A DNA stretch of 64,000 nt from the NCBI GenBank assembly GCA_025642075.2, contig JAODUO010000490.1, positions 222,501 to 286,500 on the forward strand, given 5' to 3'. This DNA is from Ridgeia piscesae. Lineage: Eukaryota > Annelida > Polychaeta > Sabellida > Siboglinidae. This document shows, piece by piece, positions 63,089-64,000 of this stretch. The notes under the pieces were generated by a model that saw only the letters and a list, made by a program, of their open reading frames with translations, did no database searches and was not told the origin of the DNA. How positions within the stretch are numbered: position 1 is the first letter of the stretch; the number at the start of each line of letters is the position of its first letter. The translations under genes and the position numbers were made by a program.

Positions 63089-63317
63089 CACTATTAATAT
63101 GTTATCCAAACAGTGTTACATTGTTGGAATGGATATTTTCCTGAGTTGTGTAGAATTTAATTTGAAAGAAATGTCTTATTCATGCTATGTACCTATTCTG
63201 TTGCTATGGTTACAGGCAGCCCATTTCAGTTCACTGTTGGCCCAATTACTGACGGGGGTGCCCACAAAGTTCGGGCCATCGGGCCAGGTCTGGAGAGGGG
63301 AGAGGTGAACACACCGA
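3457..63317 (+). CDS. FLN: Filamin gene (spliced, 3' end outside window)
   Basis: Over thirty coding exons with GT/AG borders and compatible phases join into a filamin: an actin-binding domain (CH1, CH2), then filamin Ig repeats with the family signatures [22 protein letters not shown]...G.Y and IP.SPF. Filamins are elongated dimers that crosslink F-actin and link it to integrins and other membrane proteins, acting as force sensors. Aligned from memory with human filamin A, the window covers the start through early repeat 21. Repeats matching human 7 and 10 are missing, leaving 13 repeats before hinge 1. The in-window message without optional exons is about 2,124 codons; repeats 21-24 and the dimerisation domain should lie downstream. 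One extra base in the CH2 exon breaks the frame. Alternative products are likely through microexons and an internal first exon. Confidence 0.95.
7091..7415 (+). mobile_element. tRNA-derived SINE
   Basis: The head is tRNA-like: an A-box-like stretch (GCGCGGTAGAGCGCCGG) and a B box (GGTTCAATCCC at 7140-7150), with GCGGTGG able to pair with CTACCGC as a decayed acceptor stem. The anticodon arm does not fold properly, so it is not a working tRNA gene. The body (TTCGGAAGAGACACTAAAAG, then a GGTCCC motif) resembles conserved central domains of invertebrate SINEs. Positions 7329-7380 recur at 59353-59405. Confidence 0.6.
10145..10459. repeat. 21-bp minisatellite, 15 copies
   Basis: Exactly 315 bp, fifteen 21-bp units of the form TGGCCTGAACACRTAACTAAG; most variation is A/G in ACRTAAC plus rare changes such as TGACCTG. 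Because 21 is a multiple of 3, three apparent ORFs on both strands here (KWPEHVT and GHLVTCS type repeats) are artefacts. Confidence 0.97.
14197..14287. repeat. 13-bp degenerate tandem repeat, about 7 copies
   Basis: Units resemble CCAGTTTATTGCC with substitutions (CCAGTGGATTGCC, CGAGTGTATTGCC, CCACTCCATTGCC). It lies in intron 1 with no coding role. Confidence 0.85.
14411..14456. repeat. Imperfect (AAC)n microsatellite
   Basis: Runs of CAA/AAC interrupted by TACCTACAAC and TGACAAC. It is intronic. Confidence 0.85.
15029..15246. repeat. 44-bp minisatellite, about 5 copies
   Basis: The unit begins CAGCTGTGAGAGGTCTAGGG and ends GTAGGTAGACTAGGTA; the first copy lacks an internal GACTAGG step and the last is partial. 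It is rich in CTAG and GTAG motifs and lies in intron 1. Confidence 0.93.
16766..17017 (+). CDS. FLN: Filamin exon 2: CH1 end, CH2 start
   Basis: The acceptor TTTGCAG joins in phase 1 to give Ile-Asp-Ser-Ser-Asp. [19 protein letters not shown] is the invariant CH1 actin-binding segment; an acidic linker follows, then CH2 begins with [15 protein letters not shown] and continues to [18 protein letters not shown]. It ends phase 1 with donor GTGAGT at 17018. Confidence 0.96.
17279..17377 (+). CDS. FLN: Filamin exon 3: CH2, with one extra base
   Basis: Acceptor CGCTGTAG, donor GTACAA. The exon opens in the frame set by exon 2 as Gly-Leu-Cys-Pro, the family's GLCPDW motif, but one surplus G at 17289-17292 shifts the frame. 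One base over, it reads [19 protein letters not shown] and [10 protein letters not shown], a perfect CH2 continuation, and only this frame agrees with exon 4. Unshifted, translation would stop early in exon 4. No alternative GT/AG pair restores the frame. The rest of the gene is intact, so an assembly or consensus error is more likely than a null allele. Confidence 0.85.
17419..17786. repeat. (AT)n microsatellite
   Basis: About 370 bp of almost pure TA dinucleotide with small interruptions (TATAATGATATAAAT and a poly-T run near 17750). It produces a spurious (YI)n reading frame following exon 3. Such tracts assemble poorly, so its length is uncertain. Confidence 0.97.
18974..19737. mobile_element. 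Candidate MITE with inverted ends
   Basis: The left end (CAGAAGTAGAACTTT, then TACTAGACAGCGGGACTAG) matches the reverse complement of the right end (CAGGGGTAGAAC, then TACTAGACGGGGCAGACTAG). The arms are roughly 60-90 bp and rich in ACTAGT. No transposase frame lies between them, so it is a non-autonomous element. CAGGGGT-type termini are common in hAT elements, but no clean 8-bp target duplication is visible. Internal sequence recurs at 39071-39310. Confidence 0.5.
20130..20430. repeat. Degenerate tandem repeat
   Basis: The motifs GTCATTCAC and AGTCATACAAAC, with GTTGCTAGACTAGAT-like segments, recur about five times at irregular spacing, with a weaker trace near 20510. It is intronic with no coding potential. 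Confidence 0.65.
21409..21556 (+). CDS. FLN: Filamin exon 4: CH2 end, start of repeat 1
   Basis: Acceptor CGTTTCAG, phase 0. It ends CH2 with [20 protein letters not shown], then the conserved linker [11 protein letters not shown], and begins Ig repeat 1 with ARVRAYGPG. Donor GTACAG follows in phase 1. It matches the filamin CH2-to-rod junction closely. Confidence 0.97.
22117..22235 (+). CDS. FLN: Filamin exon 5: repeat 1, first half
   Basis: Reads [20 protein letters not shown] and continues through [18 protein letters not shown], the early strands of filamin repeat 1. It enters in phase 1 after CTCTGCAG and leaves in phase 0 with donor GTTTGG, a weaker than usual donor. Confidence 0.93.
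22662..22902 (+). CDS. FLN: Filamin exon 6: repeat 1 end, repeat 2 start
   Basis: Enters in phase 0 after TTCAACAG with [20 protein letters not shown], completes repeat 1 ([17 protein letters not shown]), and starts repeat 2 ([17 protein letters not shown]). The donor is GTATGA, phase 1. A 10-base direct repeat (ACCTTCAACA) spans the acceptor, once in the intron end (22651-22660) and once in the exon. Confidence 0.93.
22903..24018 (+). other. FLN: Intron 6
   Basis: AT-rich phase-1 intron. Its only notable content is the 20-bp array at 23769-23888. No gene is seen. Confidence 0.8.
23769..23888. repeat. 20-bp minisatellite, 6 copies
   Basis: Six nearly identical units ACAAACAATTTATAATTGCC, the last slightly changed; the array ends about 130 bases before exon 7. 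Confidence 0.95.
24019..24219 (+). CDS. FLN: Filamin exon 7: repeat 2, second half
   Basis: Acceptor TTGTTTCAG, phase 1. It reads [19 protein letters not shown], then [20 protein letters not shown] and [13 protein letters not shown], closing repeat 2. It ends with a single G before donor GTATGT, so it can splice to any of the five microexons or straight to exon 13 in frame. Confidence 0.95.
24220..27198 (+). other. FLN: Intron upstream of the microexon cassette
   Basis: About 3 kb, AT-rich, no gene or strong repeat. A pseudo-exon at 25354-25381 (before GTAAGT) was examined and rejected because it is 28 nt long and has an in-frame stop. Confidence 0.7.
27199..27228 (+). CDS. FLN: Microexon A (30 nt), repeat 2-3 linker
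   Basis: Flanked by a good acceptor (CTTTCCCTTACAG) and donor (GTAATG). It is phase 1-1 and encodes [10 protein letters not shown], so it can be included or skipped without changing frame. It ends in G like exon 7. The intron just after it (27250-27500) is unusually rich in GGG/GGGG runs, which often act as splicing enhancers for tiny exons. No transcript evidence is available. Confidence 0.65.
27984..28013 (+). CDS. FLN: Microexon B (30 nt), repeat 2-3 linker
   Basis: Acceptor CTTCACTTCTAG, donor GTGAGT. Phase 1-1, encoding [10 protein letters not shown] when entered from a G-ending exon. It ends in C, so the next junction codon changes from Gxx to Cxx. Basic and polar, linker-like. Confidence 0.6.
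28014..30057 (+). other. FLN: Intron between microexons B and C
   Basis: About 2 kb, AT-rich. A pseudo-exon near 29054-29078 with GTGAGT was rejected (25 nt, in-frame stop). No gene or clear repeat is seen. Confidence 0.7.
30058..30102 (+). CDS. FLN: Microexon C (45 nt), repeat 2-3 linker
   Basis: Acceptor CTTTTCAACTCAG, perfect donor GTAAGT after AC. Phase 1-1; it encodes [15 protein letters not shown] from a G-ending exon (first residue Pro from a C-ending one). Lys/Pro-rich and uncharacteristic of an Ig strand, so an unstructured linker is inferred. Confidence 0.68.
30678..30707 (+). CDS. FLN: Microexon D (30 nt), repeat 2-3 linker
   Basis: Acceptor TTCGTCCACAG, donor GTAAGT after CCAC. 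Phase 1-1, encoding [10 protein letters not shown]. Its donor context (AC/GTAAGT) is the same as in microexons C and E. Confidence 0.66.
31386..31505. repeat. (AT)n microsatellite
   Basis: About 120 bp of TA dinucleotide with minor interruptions, in the intron between microexons D and E. Confidence 0.97.
31880..32070. repeat. Degenerate tandem repeat with AGAAACAAATT motif
   Basis: Segments such as ATAGATAGAAACAAATTAACC, CACAGACAGAAACAAATCA and TTGACAAAAACAAATCGG recur at roughly 25-40 base intervals, alternating with GACCCC/AACCCC. Old and diverged. Confidence 0.6.
32245..32277 (+). CDS. FLN: Microexon E (33 nt), repeat 2-3 linker
   Basis: Acceptor ACTGTAG (weak pyrimidine tract), donor GTAAGT after TCAC. 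Phase 1-1, encoding [11 protein letters not shown] (first residue Gln if entered from a C-ending microexon). It is the last optional exon before repeat 3. Confidence 0.6.
32278..34725 (+). other. FLN: Intron between microexon E and exon 13
   Basis: About 2.4 kb, AT-rich, with a perfect 13-bp-arm hairpin at 33407-33435. Candidate tiny exons before GTAAG-type donors near 33913 and 34265 were rejected. No gene is seen. Confidence 0.75.
33407..33435. repeat. Perfect 29-nt palindrome, 3-nt loop
   Basis: TTACAGTTGTAAC, then AAT, then GTTACAACTGTAA: the arms are exact reverse complements. The RNA would fold as a short hairpin. Function unknown. Confidence 0.9.
34726..35121 (+). CDS. FLN: Filamin exon 13: repeat 3 and start of repeat 4
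   Basis: Acceptor TTTACAG, phase 1. Spliced from exon 7 it starts Ala-Val-Asp-Ala-Lys-Lys; from a C-ending microexon the first residue becomes Pro. It encodes all of repeat 3 ([20 protein letters not shown] to [13 protein letters not shown]) and opens repeat 4 ([19 protein letters not shown]). Donor GTGAGT, phase 1. Confidence 0.96.
35784..35977 (+). CDS. FLN: Filamin exon 14: repeat 4 end
   Basis: Acceptor CAATGCAG. It reads [20 protein letters not shown], then [15 protein letters not shown] and [12 protein letters not shown], and ends in the repeat 4-5 linker DFNPTK. Leaves in phase 0 with donor GTAGGC. Confidence 0.96.
36348..36605 (+). CDS. FLN: Filamin exon 15: repeat 5
   Basis: Acceptor CTGCCTTAG, phase 0. 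[20 protein letters not shown] opens repeat 5; [15 protein letters not shown] and VAVPNSPFR close it. Donor GTGAGT, phase 0. A SINE begins only 45 bases past the donor. Confidence 0.96.
36606..37627 (+). other. FLN: Intron 15
   Basis: Phase-0 intron with a tRNA-derived SINE (36651-36990). The remainder is AT-rich with no other feature seen. Confidence 0.8.
36651..36990 (+). mobile_element. tRNA-derived SINE
   Basis: tRNA-like head with B box GGTTCGAATCC (36700-36710) and an upstream A-box-like GTGGCCCAGGGGTACAG, then an unrelated body and a T/A-rich tail (TTACCTTTATTTTTATTTAT). The body segment CAGCTGTATGAATG followed by CTATAGACAGTGGTGG recurs at 48200-48250. A different family from the SINE at 7091. 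Confidence 0.65.
37628..37748 (+). CDS. FLN: Filamin exon 16: repeat 5 end, repeat 6 start
   Basis: Acceptor CTATCCAAG, phase 0. [20 protein letters not shown] ends repeat 5 and opens repeat 6, followed by [13 protein letters not shown], which matches human repeat 6 (TYFTVDCAEAGQG). Donor GTAAGT, phase 1. Confidence 0.93.
38001..38073. repeat. (AT)n microsatellite
   Basis: About 70 bp of TA dinucleotide ending about 75 bases before the acceptor of exon 17, close to where the branch point should lie. Confidence 0.97.
38148..38372 (+). CDS. FLN: Filamin exon 17: repeat 6, then start of repeat 8 type
   Basis: Acceptor CTTTCTTCAG, phase 1. [12 protein letters not shown] through [12 protein letters not shown] completes repeat 6. 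[13 protein letters not shown] then begins a unit matching human repeat 8 (LDLSKIKVSGLG), so no equivalent of human repeat 7 lies between. Donor GTAAGT, phase 1 (single A). Confidence 0.93.
38373..40427 (+). other. FLN: Intron 17
   Basis: About 2 kb. At 39071-39310 it holds a relative of the interior of the MITE at 18974-19737. No missing repeat exon was found here. Confidence 0.75.
39071..39310. mobile_element. Fragment related to the 19-kb MITE
   Basis: Shares CTACCATTATG followed by TTTCCGT, GGAAATTGAC, CCATGCCTAAGAAAAT and ATTTATCAGTAAA with 19250-19490. It also has a small internal array (TTACGGTAGTACGGAAA and close variants). The inverted ends are not evident. Confidence 0.55.
40428..41021 (+). 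CDS. FLN: Filamin exon 18: repeats 8-9 and start of 11
   Basis: The largest exon in the window (594 nt). Acceptor TTTCTCCGCAG. It completes the repeat-8 unit ([20 protein letters not shown] to EVPQSPRKV), encodes all of repeat 9 ([20 protein letters not shown] to [12 protein letters not shown]), and starts the next repeat with [12 protein letters not shown]. The following exon matches human repeat 11, so repeat 10 is absent. Donor GTAAAC, phase 1. Confidence 0.95.
41022..42069 (+). other. FLN: Intron 18
   Basis: About 1 kb, phase 1. No repeats or genes recognised. Confidence 0.75.
42070..42243 (+). CDS. FLN: Filamin exon 19: repeat 11; parent of the minisatellite
   Basis: Acceptor CCTGTCACCAG, phase 1. 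Reads [15 protein letters not shown] and continues to [16 protein letters not shown], matching human repeat 11 (GVFREATTEFSVDAR). It ends CAAG/GTCAGT. The last 34 bases of the exon are the first part of unit 1 of a 45-bp array that fills the next 2.4 kb. Using any later donor copy would read Glu-Gln-Gly-Gln then TAG. Confidence 0.95.
42210..44669. repeat. 45-bp minisatellite made from an exon end and its 5' splice site
   Basis: About 55 tandem copies. The unit runs ACCTACAAGTGCATGTACAC, then ACCCTTCGAACAAG, then GTCAGTAGTGC: 34 bases of exon 19 and the first 11 of its intron. Unit 1 is the genuine exon/intron junction. Some units are 41 bp (missing TAGT) or otherwise truncated. From about 43670 many units change the base before GT from G to A or T, and a TATACACTCTTCG variant spreads. 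Because 45 is a multiple of 3, ORFs of 787, 580, 425 and 329 residues appear on both strands; they are artefacts. Confidence 0.97.
44670..45270 (+). other. FLN: Remaining part of intron 19
   Basis: Unique AT-rich sequence between the minisatellite and the exon 20 acceptor. No feature seen. Confidence 0.75.
45271..45381 (+). CDS. FLN: Filamin exon 20: repeat 11 end, repeat 12 start
   Basis: Acceptor CTGCTGTAG, phase 1-1. [20 protein letters not shown] completes repeat 11, and [13 protein letters not shown] begins repeat 12. Its fit to CMYTPFEQ of exon 19 confirms that the first donor of the array is the productive one. Confidence 0.95.
45382..45923 (+). other. FLN: Intron 20, with a LINE remnant
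   Basis: The 45650-45860 part is a decayed non-LTR retrotransposon 3' piece (separate entry). Nothing else is seen. Confidence 0.7.
45650..45860 (+). mobile_element. Non-LTR retrotransposon 3' remnant
   Basis: The broken translation contains [14 protein letters not shown] and, after a stop, a Phe/Lys-rich [13 protein letters not shown] run. These resemble the extreme C-terminus of LINE reverse transcriptases (consensus AP..WN.LP..R followed by FK..LKT.LF). A related piece lies at 63425-63650. Far too decayed to be active. Confidence 0.5.
45924..46136 (+). CDS. FLN: Filamin exon 21: repeat 12
   Basis: Acceptor TTTGCCCTAG, phase 1-1. [20 protein letters not shown], then [17 protein letters not shown] and [20 protein letters not shown]; ends KFADKDIP before donor GTACGC. 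Closely matches human repeat 12. Confidence 0.96.
46137..46704 (+). other. FLN: Intron 21
   Basis: AT-rich, phase 1, with a C/T-rich acceptor region (CCCTCTCCCTCTGTG). No other feature. Confidence 0.75.
46705..46875 (+). CDS. FLN: Filamin exon 22: repeat 12 end, repeat 13 first half
   Basis: Acceptor GTCTGCAG, phase 1-1. [20 protein letters not shown] ends repeat 12 and enters repeat 13, followed by [20 protein letters not shown] and [10 protein letters not shown]. Donor GTGGGT. Confidence 0.95.
46876..47905 (+). other. FLN: Intron 22
   Basis: Unique AT-rich sequence to about 47200, then a (CA)n region reaching within 60 bases of the next acceptor. Confidence 0.8.
47377..47847. repeat. (CA)n microsatellite with a 20-bp sub-array
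   Basis: CA/TG dinucleotide tract with interruptions. At about 47700-47780 the unit GCAAGTACACACATACACAC repeats about five times. The tract produces spurious His/Thr ORFs on + and Cys/Val ORFs on -. Looser CA-rich sequence extends upstream to about 47200. Alternating purine-pyrimidine sequence can adopt Z-DNA. Confidence 0.96.
47906..48029 (+). CDS. FLN: Filamin exon 23: repeat 13, second half
   Basis: Acceptor ATGTTTCAG, phase 1. [20 protein letters not shown], then [20 protein letters not shown]. It leaves in phase 2 (AG) with donor GTCAGT, the only phase-2 junction found in the gene; with exon 24 it recreates Lys-Ser-Pro-Phe. Confidence 0.94.
48030..48633 (+). other. FLN: Intron 23, with a SINE fragment
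   Basis: 48180-48300 resembles the body of the SINE at 36651. Nothing else is seen. Confidence 0.7.
48180..48300 (+). mobile_element. SINE body fragment
   Basis: Shares CAGCTGTATGAATG and CTATAGACAGTGGTGG, in the same order and spacing, with the SINE at 36651-36990. No intact tRNA head is seen, so it is truncated or decayed. Confidence 0.6.
48634..48790 (+). CDS. FLN: Filamin exon 24: repeat 13 end, repeat 14 first half
   Basis: Acceptor [30 protein letters not shown] closes repeat 13 and opens repeat 14, then [17 protein letters not shown] and DVDVNIK. Leaves in phase 0 with donor GTATGG. Confidence 0.95.
48791..49277 (+). other. FLN: Intron 24
   Basis: AT-rich phase-0 intron with no recognised element. 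Confidence 0.75.
49278..49467 (+). CDS. FLN: Filamin exon 25: repeat 14 second half, repeat 15 start
   Basis: Acceptor GCTTTGCAG, phase 0. [19 protein letters not shown], then [20 protein letters not shown] and [20 protein letters not shown] opens repeat 15. Donor GTGAGT, phase 1. Confidence 0.96.
49468..50043 (+). other. FLN: Intron 25
   Basis: AT-rich phase-1 intron with no recognised element. Confidence 0.75.
50044..50288 (+). CDS. FLN: Filamin exon 26: repeat 15, last before hinge 1
   Basis: Acceptor TTCCCACCAG, phase 1. [20 protein letters not shown], then [20 protein letters not shown], ending [13 protein letters not shown]. This matches human repeat 15. The usual SPF motif is replaced by NGQF. 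Leaves in phase 0 with donor GTGGGT, compatible with every hinge exon. Confidence 0.94.
50289..53153 (+). other. FLN: Interval between repeat 15 and hinge exons
   Basis: About 2.9 kb that should hold the internal promoter if the 53154 exon is a first exon. A weak candidate hinge exon lies at 52206-52400 (separate entry). A G-rich patch occurs near 51660-51860. No transposon or strong repeat is seen. Confidence 0.6.
52206..52400 (+). other. Candidate hinge exon, weak
   Basis: An open stretch of exactly 65 codons starts in phase 0 after CTGGTCTGTCAG and ends in phase 0 before GTGTAA, a poor donor. It encodes Pro/Ser/Arg/Gly-rich sequence ([19 protein letters not shown], then [12 protein letters not shown]). 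Composition and phase suit a filamin hinge, but the donor is weak and part of the tract is simple G-rich sequence. It may be chance. Confidence 0.22.
53154..53339 (+). CDS. FLN: Probable alternative first exon (short filamin)
   Basis: ATG at 53154 in a good context (ACAATGG) opens 62 codons: [20 protein letters not shown], later [20 protein letters not shown] and [11 protein letters not shown], then donor GTCAGT in phase 0. No acceptor upstream of it is usable in the long isoform: entry after CTGTTAG meets a TGA within nine codons. The leader is basic and Tyr-rich, unlike an Ig repeat. The exon lies at hinge 1, so a transcript starting here would make a protein of the last repeats only, like the short Drosophila cheerio product. 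Promoter and transcript are unproven; a TTTATATG motif lies near 53057. Confidence 0.6.
53477..53635 (+). CDS. FLN: Hinge 1 exon 1: E-x-Y-[V/M]-P repeats, basic tail
   Basis: Acceptor GGCTGACCACAG, 53 codons, phase 0-0. It begins [17 protein letters not shown], continues [20 protein letters not shown], and ends PEPRLPR before donor GTATTT (weak). The motif E-x-Y-[V/M]-P occurs three times. If the donor is not used, the frame stops at 53654, so this could also be a terminal exon. It is only 137 bases from the previous exon. Inferred role: flexible hinge between rod 1 and rod 2. Not similar to a hinge I recognise. Confidence 0.65.
53636..54850 (+). other. FLN: Hinge intron
   Basis: AT-rich phase-0 intron with no feature recognised. 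Confidence 0.65.
54851..54916 (+). CDS. FLN: Hinge 1 exon 2 (66 nt)
   Basis: Acceptor CATCTTCTAG, phase 0-0, 22 codons: [20 protein letters not shown] then Pro-Leu. Acidic with a PPPP run. It starts GCTGTTGA like the exon at 53477 and ends CTG/GTAC like the exon at 55962. The donor GTACTG is weak, so alternative use is plausible. Confidence 0.7.
54917..55961 (+). other. FLN: Hinge intron
   Basis: AT-rich phase-0 intron; nothing recognised. Confidence 0.65.
55962..56015 (+). CDS. FLN: Hinge 1 exon 3 (54 nt)
   Basis: Acceptor GTATCACCCAG, phase 0-0, 18 codons: [18 protein letters not shown]. Strongly acidic and probably helical. Begins GCAGTTGAA and ends CTG/GTACAT, the same borders as the exon at 54851, which suggests exon duplication. 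Confidence 0.7.
56016..57242 (+). other. FLN: Hinge intron with diverged tandem repeat
   Basis: Contains the degenerate TAGCACAATCAACAACTT array at 56655-57015. Otherwise AT-rich and empty. Confidence 0.7.
56655..57015. repeat. Degenerate ~26-bp tandem repeat
   Basis: Segments such as GTAGCACAGTCATCAACTTC, GTAGCACAGTCAACATCTTT, TAGCACAATCGACAACTTTT and TAGCATAATCAACAACTTCA recur about a dozen times at roughly 20-40 base intervals. Old and diverged. Confidence 0.7.
57243..57375 (+). CDS. FLN: Hinge 1 end and repeat 16 start
   Basis: Acceptor TGTGACTCAG, phase 0. [18 protein letters not shown] is hinge-like; [19 protein letters not shown] matches the first strand of human repeat 16 (LRPFDLVIPFTI). 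Donor GTGAGT, phase 1. Like human repeat 16, it lacks the usual AYGPGLE strand at its start. Confidence 0.92.
57376..58200 (+). other. FLN: Intron before repeat 16 body
   Basis: AT-rich phase-1 intron; no feature recognised. Confidence 0.75.
58201..58470 (+). CDS. FLN: Repeat 16 and start of repeat 17
   Basis: Acceptor CCCCCGGTAG, phase 1-1. [20 protein letters not shown], then [20 protein letters not shown] and [16 protein letters not shown] (repeat 16); [20 protein letters not shown] opens repeat 17. In vertebrates repeats 16-17 form a compact pair and repeat 17 binds membrane-protein tails. Confidence 0.97.
58471..58976 (+). other. FLN: Intron within repeat 17
   Basis: AT-rich phase-1 intron; no feature recognised. 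Confidence 0.75.
58977..59156 (+). CDS. FLN: Repeat 17, second half
   Basis: Acceptor CTGCCCCCAG, phase 1-1. [20 protein letters not shown], then [20 protein letters not shown] and [15 protein letters not shown]. Nearly identical in pattern to human repeat 17. Donor GTACGG. Confidence 0.97.
59157..59507 (+). other. FLN: Intron with a SINE fragment
   Basis: Contains 59353-59405, a copy of part of the SINE at 7091-7415. Nothing else is seen. Confidence 0.7.
59353..59405 (+). mobile_element. SINE fragment
   Basis: CAACTCCTGTGTTAGCCCAA and the following 30 bases match 7329-7380 with about five to ten differences. The tRNA-like head is missing. Confidence 0.6.
59508..59669 (+). CDS. FLN: Repeat 18, first half
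   Basis: Acceptor CTCATCGCAG, phase 1-1. [20 protein letters not shown], then [20 protein letters not shown] and [11 protein letters not shown]. It matches human repeat 18, including its missing first strand. Donor GTACGA. Confidence 0.96.
59961..60164 (+). CDS. FLN: Repeat 18 end, repeat 19 start
   Basis: Acceptor CCCCTTGCAG, phase 1-1. [20 protein letters not shown] and [17 protein letters not shown] end repeat 18; [20 protein letters not shown] begins repeat 19. Human repeat 18 has GISFVPKETGEHLV at this point. Donor GTGAGT. Confidence 0.97.
60165..61014 (+). other. FLN: Intron within repeat 19
   Basis: AT-rich phase-1 intron with a short C-run before the acceptor; nothing else seen. Confidence 0.75.
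61015..61167 (+). CDS. FLN: Repeat 19, second half
   Basis: Acceptor ATGTTACAG, phase 1-1. [20 protein letters not shown], then [20 protein letters not shown] and ADEHVP. Matches human repeat 19 very closely. Donor GTAAAT. Confidence 0.97.
61168..61964 (+). other. FLN: Intron within repeat 19/20
   Basis: AT-rich, phase 1, with a pyrimidine-rich CT microsatellite (61411-61482). A short inverted repeat (CACAACTCCTT / AAGGAGTTGTG) lies at 61850-61876. No gene is seen. Confidence 0.75.
61411..61482. repeat. Pyrimidine-rich (CT)n tract
   Basis: About 70 bases almost entirely C and T (CTCTCTCC and a C8-9 run), a mirror-repeat-prone tract. It yields a spurious Arg/Glu ORF on the - strand. Confidence 0.9.
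61965..62093 (+). CDS. FLN: Repeat 19 end, repeat 20 start
   Basis: Acceptor CTACATTGCAG, phase 1-1. [20 protein letters not shown] closes repeat 19; [20 protein letters not shown] begins repeat 20, matching human repeat 20 (ANVGSHCDLSLKIP). Donor GTGCGC. Confidence 0.96.
62094..62463 (+). other. FLN: Intron within repeat 20
   Basis: Short AT-rich phase-1 intron; nothing recognised. Confidence 0.75.
62464..62628 (+). CDS. FLN: Repeat 20, body
   Basis: Acceptor CTGGTTGCAG, phase 1-1. [20 protein letters not shown], then [20 protein letters not shown] and HKGMHIS. Human repeat 20 has MTAQVTSPSGKTHEAEIVEG here. Donor GTGAGT. Confidence 0.97.
62629..63215 (+). other. FLN: Intron before repeat 21
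   Basis: AT-rich, phase 1, containing the CGCA repeat at 63033-63087. No gene is seen. Confidence 0.75.
63033..63087. repeat. (CGCA)n microsatellite
   Basis: About 13 copies of the CGCA/GCAC tetranucleotide, preceded by a CA-rich stretch. CpG-rich in an AT-rich intron. Confidence 0.95.
63216..63317 (+). CDS. FLN: Repeat 20 end, repeat 21 start (last exon in window)
   Basis: Acceptor ATGGTTACAG, phase 1-1. [20 protein letters not shown] ends repeat 20 and starts repeat 21; [14 protein letters not shown] follows. Donor GTGAGT after a single A. Human repeat 21 opens [17 protein letters not shown]. The integrin-binding face of repeat 21 would be in the next exon, outside the window. Confidence 0.97.
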
Positions 63318-63424
63318 GTGAGTGAAGACGGTCTTTGTTTCTCGTATTTAAAATGCTTTTTTAAATAAAAAATCTTGAATGATGCTTCTATAAACTACCT
63401 GCCATTATGGGATAGGTTCTGACT

Positions 63425-63650
63425 TGATTTTGTACCTAGAGCCAGAACTTATGTTGGCATTAGTAGGGCTGTTTCTGTTACTGTACCGACTTTGTGGAAC
63501 AAACTGCACCAACCTGTTGGAACATTCTCTCTCTGTGTCTAGCATTAGACCAGATGAAACTAGTGAATGCTGTTGTCATCTAAAACTTACCCTTATAACT
63601 TTGCTTATCCACCATAGCTCCATGGCAAATCTGTCCATCTATTGACAATT
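63425..63650 (+). mobile_element. Non-LTR retrotransposon 3' remnant
   Basis: Broken translation includes TVPTLWNKLHQPVG and later LSSKTYP, a decayed version of the reverse transcriptase C-terminal LWN.L...FK..LKTYLF pattern, followed by CTTATCCACCATAGCTCC. Shares GCACCAAC, GTTGGAACA and CTTATCCAMCATAGCT-like words with 45650-45860. Confidence 0.5.
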
Positions 63651-63710
63651 GTTTTTACAAATTTTGTGATTGATCAACCCTCTTATGACTGAAATTAATT
63701 AACAATATTA

Positions 63711-63712
<2 letters not shown>

Positions 63713-63793
<81 letters not shown>

Positions 63794-63823
63794 AAATATA
63801 TATATATATATATATAAATAATA

Positions 63824-63865
<42 letters not shown>

Positions 63866-63890
63866 ATATATATATATATATATATATATT

Positions 63891-63977
<87 letters not shown>

Positions 63978-64000
63978 TATATATATATATATATATATAT
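63713..64000. repeat. (AT)n microsatellite, open at window end
   Basis: Nearly 290 bases of TA dinucleotide with A- and T-run interruptions (TAAAATAAAATA, ATTTTTTTTTATA), reaching the last base. Assembly length here is unreliable. Confidence 0.97.

Larger units (their letters stand above)
63318..64000 (+). other. FLN: Intron running out of the window
   Basis: Contains a LINE remnant (63425-63650) and then an (AT)n tract from 63713 to the last base. No further exon is present. Confidence 0.85.

Overview
The window is eukaryotic genomic DNA: one very large, intron-rich gene on the + strand, with GT/AG introns, AT-rich non-coding sequence, tandem repeats and old transposon pieces. The spliced exons encode a filamin, the actin-crosslinking and mechanosensing scaffold. 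It has an N-terminal actin-binding domain of two calponin-homology domains (CH1, CH2) followed by a rod of immunoglobulin-like filamin repeats. Intron density, gene structure and repeat types suggest a bilaterian invertebrate, perhaps a mollusc or other lophotrochozoan; the species guess is weak.

Layout: 1-3.2 kb is upstream sequence with no recognised gene; 3.2-3.46 kb is a CpG-rich promoter/5'UTR area; exon 1 (3457-3820) carries the N-terminus and most of CH1. A 12.9-kb first intron follows. Exons at 16.8-21.6 kb finish CH1 and CH2. Repeats 1 and 2 lie at 21.5-24.2 kb. Between repeats 2 and 3 is a 10.5-kb interval with five tiny phase-1 exons (30, 30, 45, 30 and 33 nt) encoding a basic, Pro-rich optional linker. 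Repeats 3-6, 8, 9 and 11-15 (human numbering; units matching human 7 and 10 are absent) occupy 34.7-50.3 kb. Hinge 1 is split over phase-0 exons at 53.2-57.4 kb, and repeats 16 to early 21 run from 57.3 to 63.3 kb. The gene continues past the window, which ends in an (AT)n microsatellite inside an intron. The in-window message without optional exons encodes about 2,124 residues.

Most notable: (1) an approximately 55-copy, 45-bp minisatellite (42210-44669) whose unit is the end of a coding exon plus its own 5' splice site, so the intron opens with dozens of decoy donors; (2) the five-microexon cassette; (3) an exon at 53154-53339 with a good Kozak ATG but no usable in-frame acceptor, which looks like an internal first exon for a short filamin starting at hinge 1, comparable to Drosophila's short cheerio product; (4) hinge exons that all begin Ala-Val-Glu, one with repeated E-x-Y-[V/M]-P motifs; (5) one extra base in the CH2 exon that breaks the frame, more likely a sequence error than a dead gene.

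The exons form one transcription unit. CH1-CH2 would bind F-actin, the first repeat block would form the rod, hinge 1 gives flexibility and a cleavage/phosphorylation surface, and repeats 16-21 form the force-sensitive partner-binding region. No second protein-coding gene was found on either strand; the long ORFs at 42-45 kb are products of the minisatellite.
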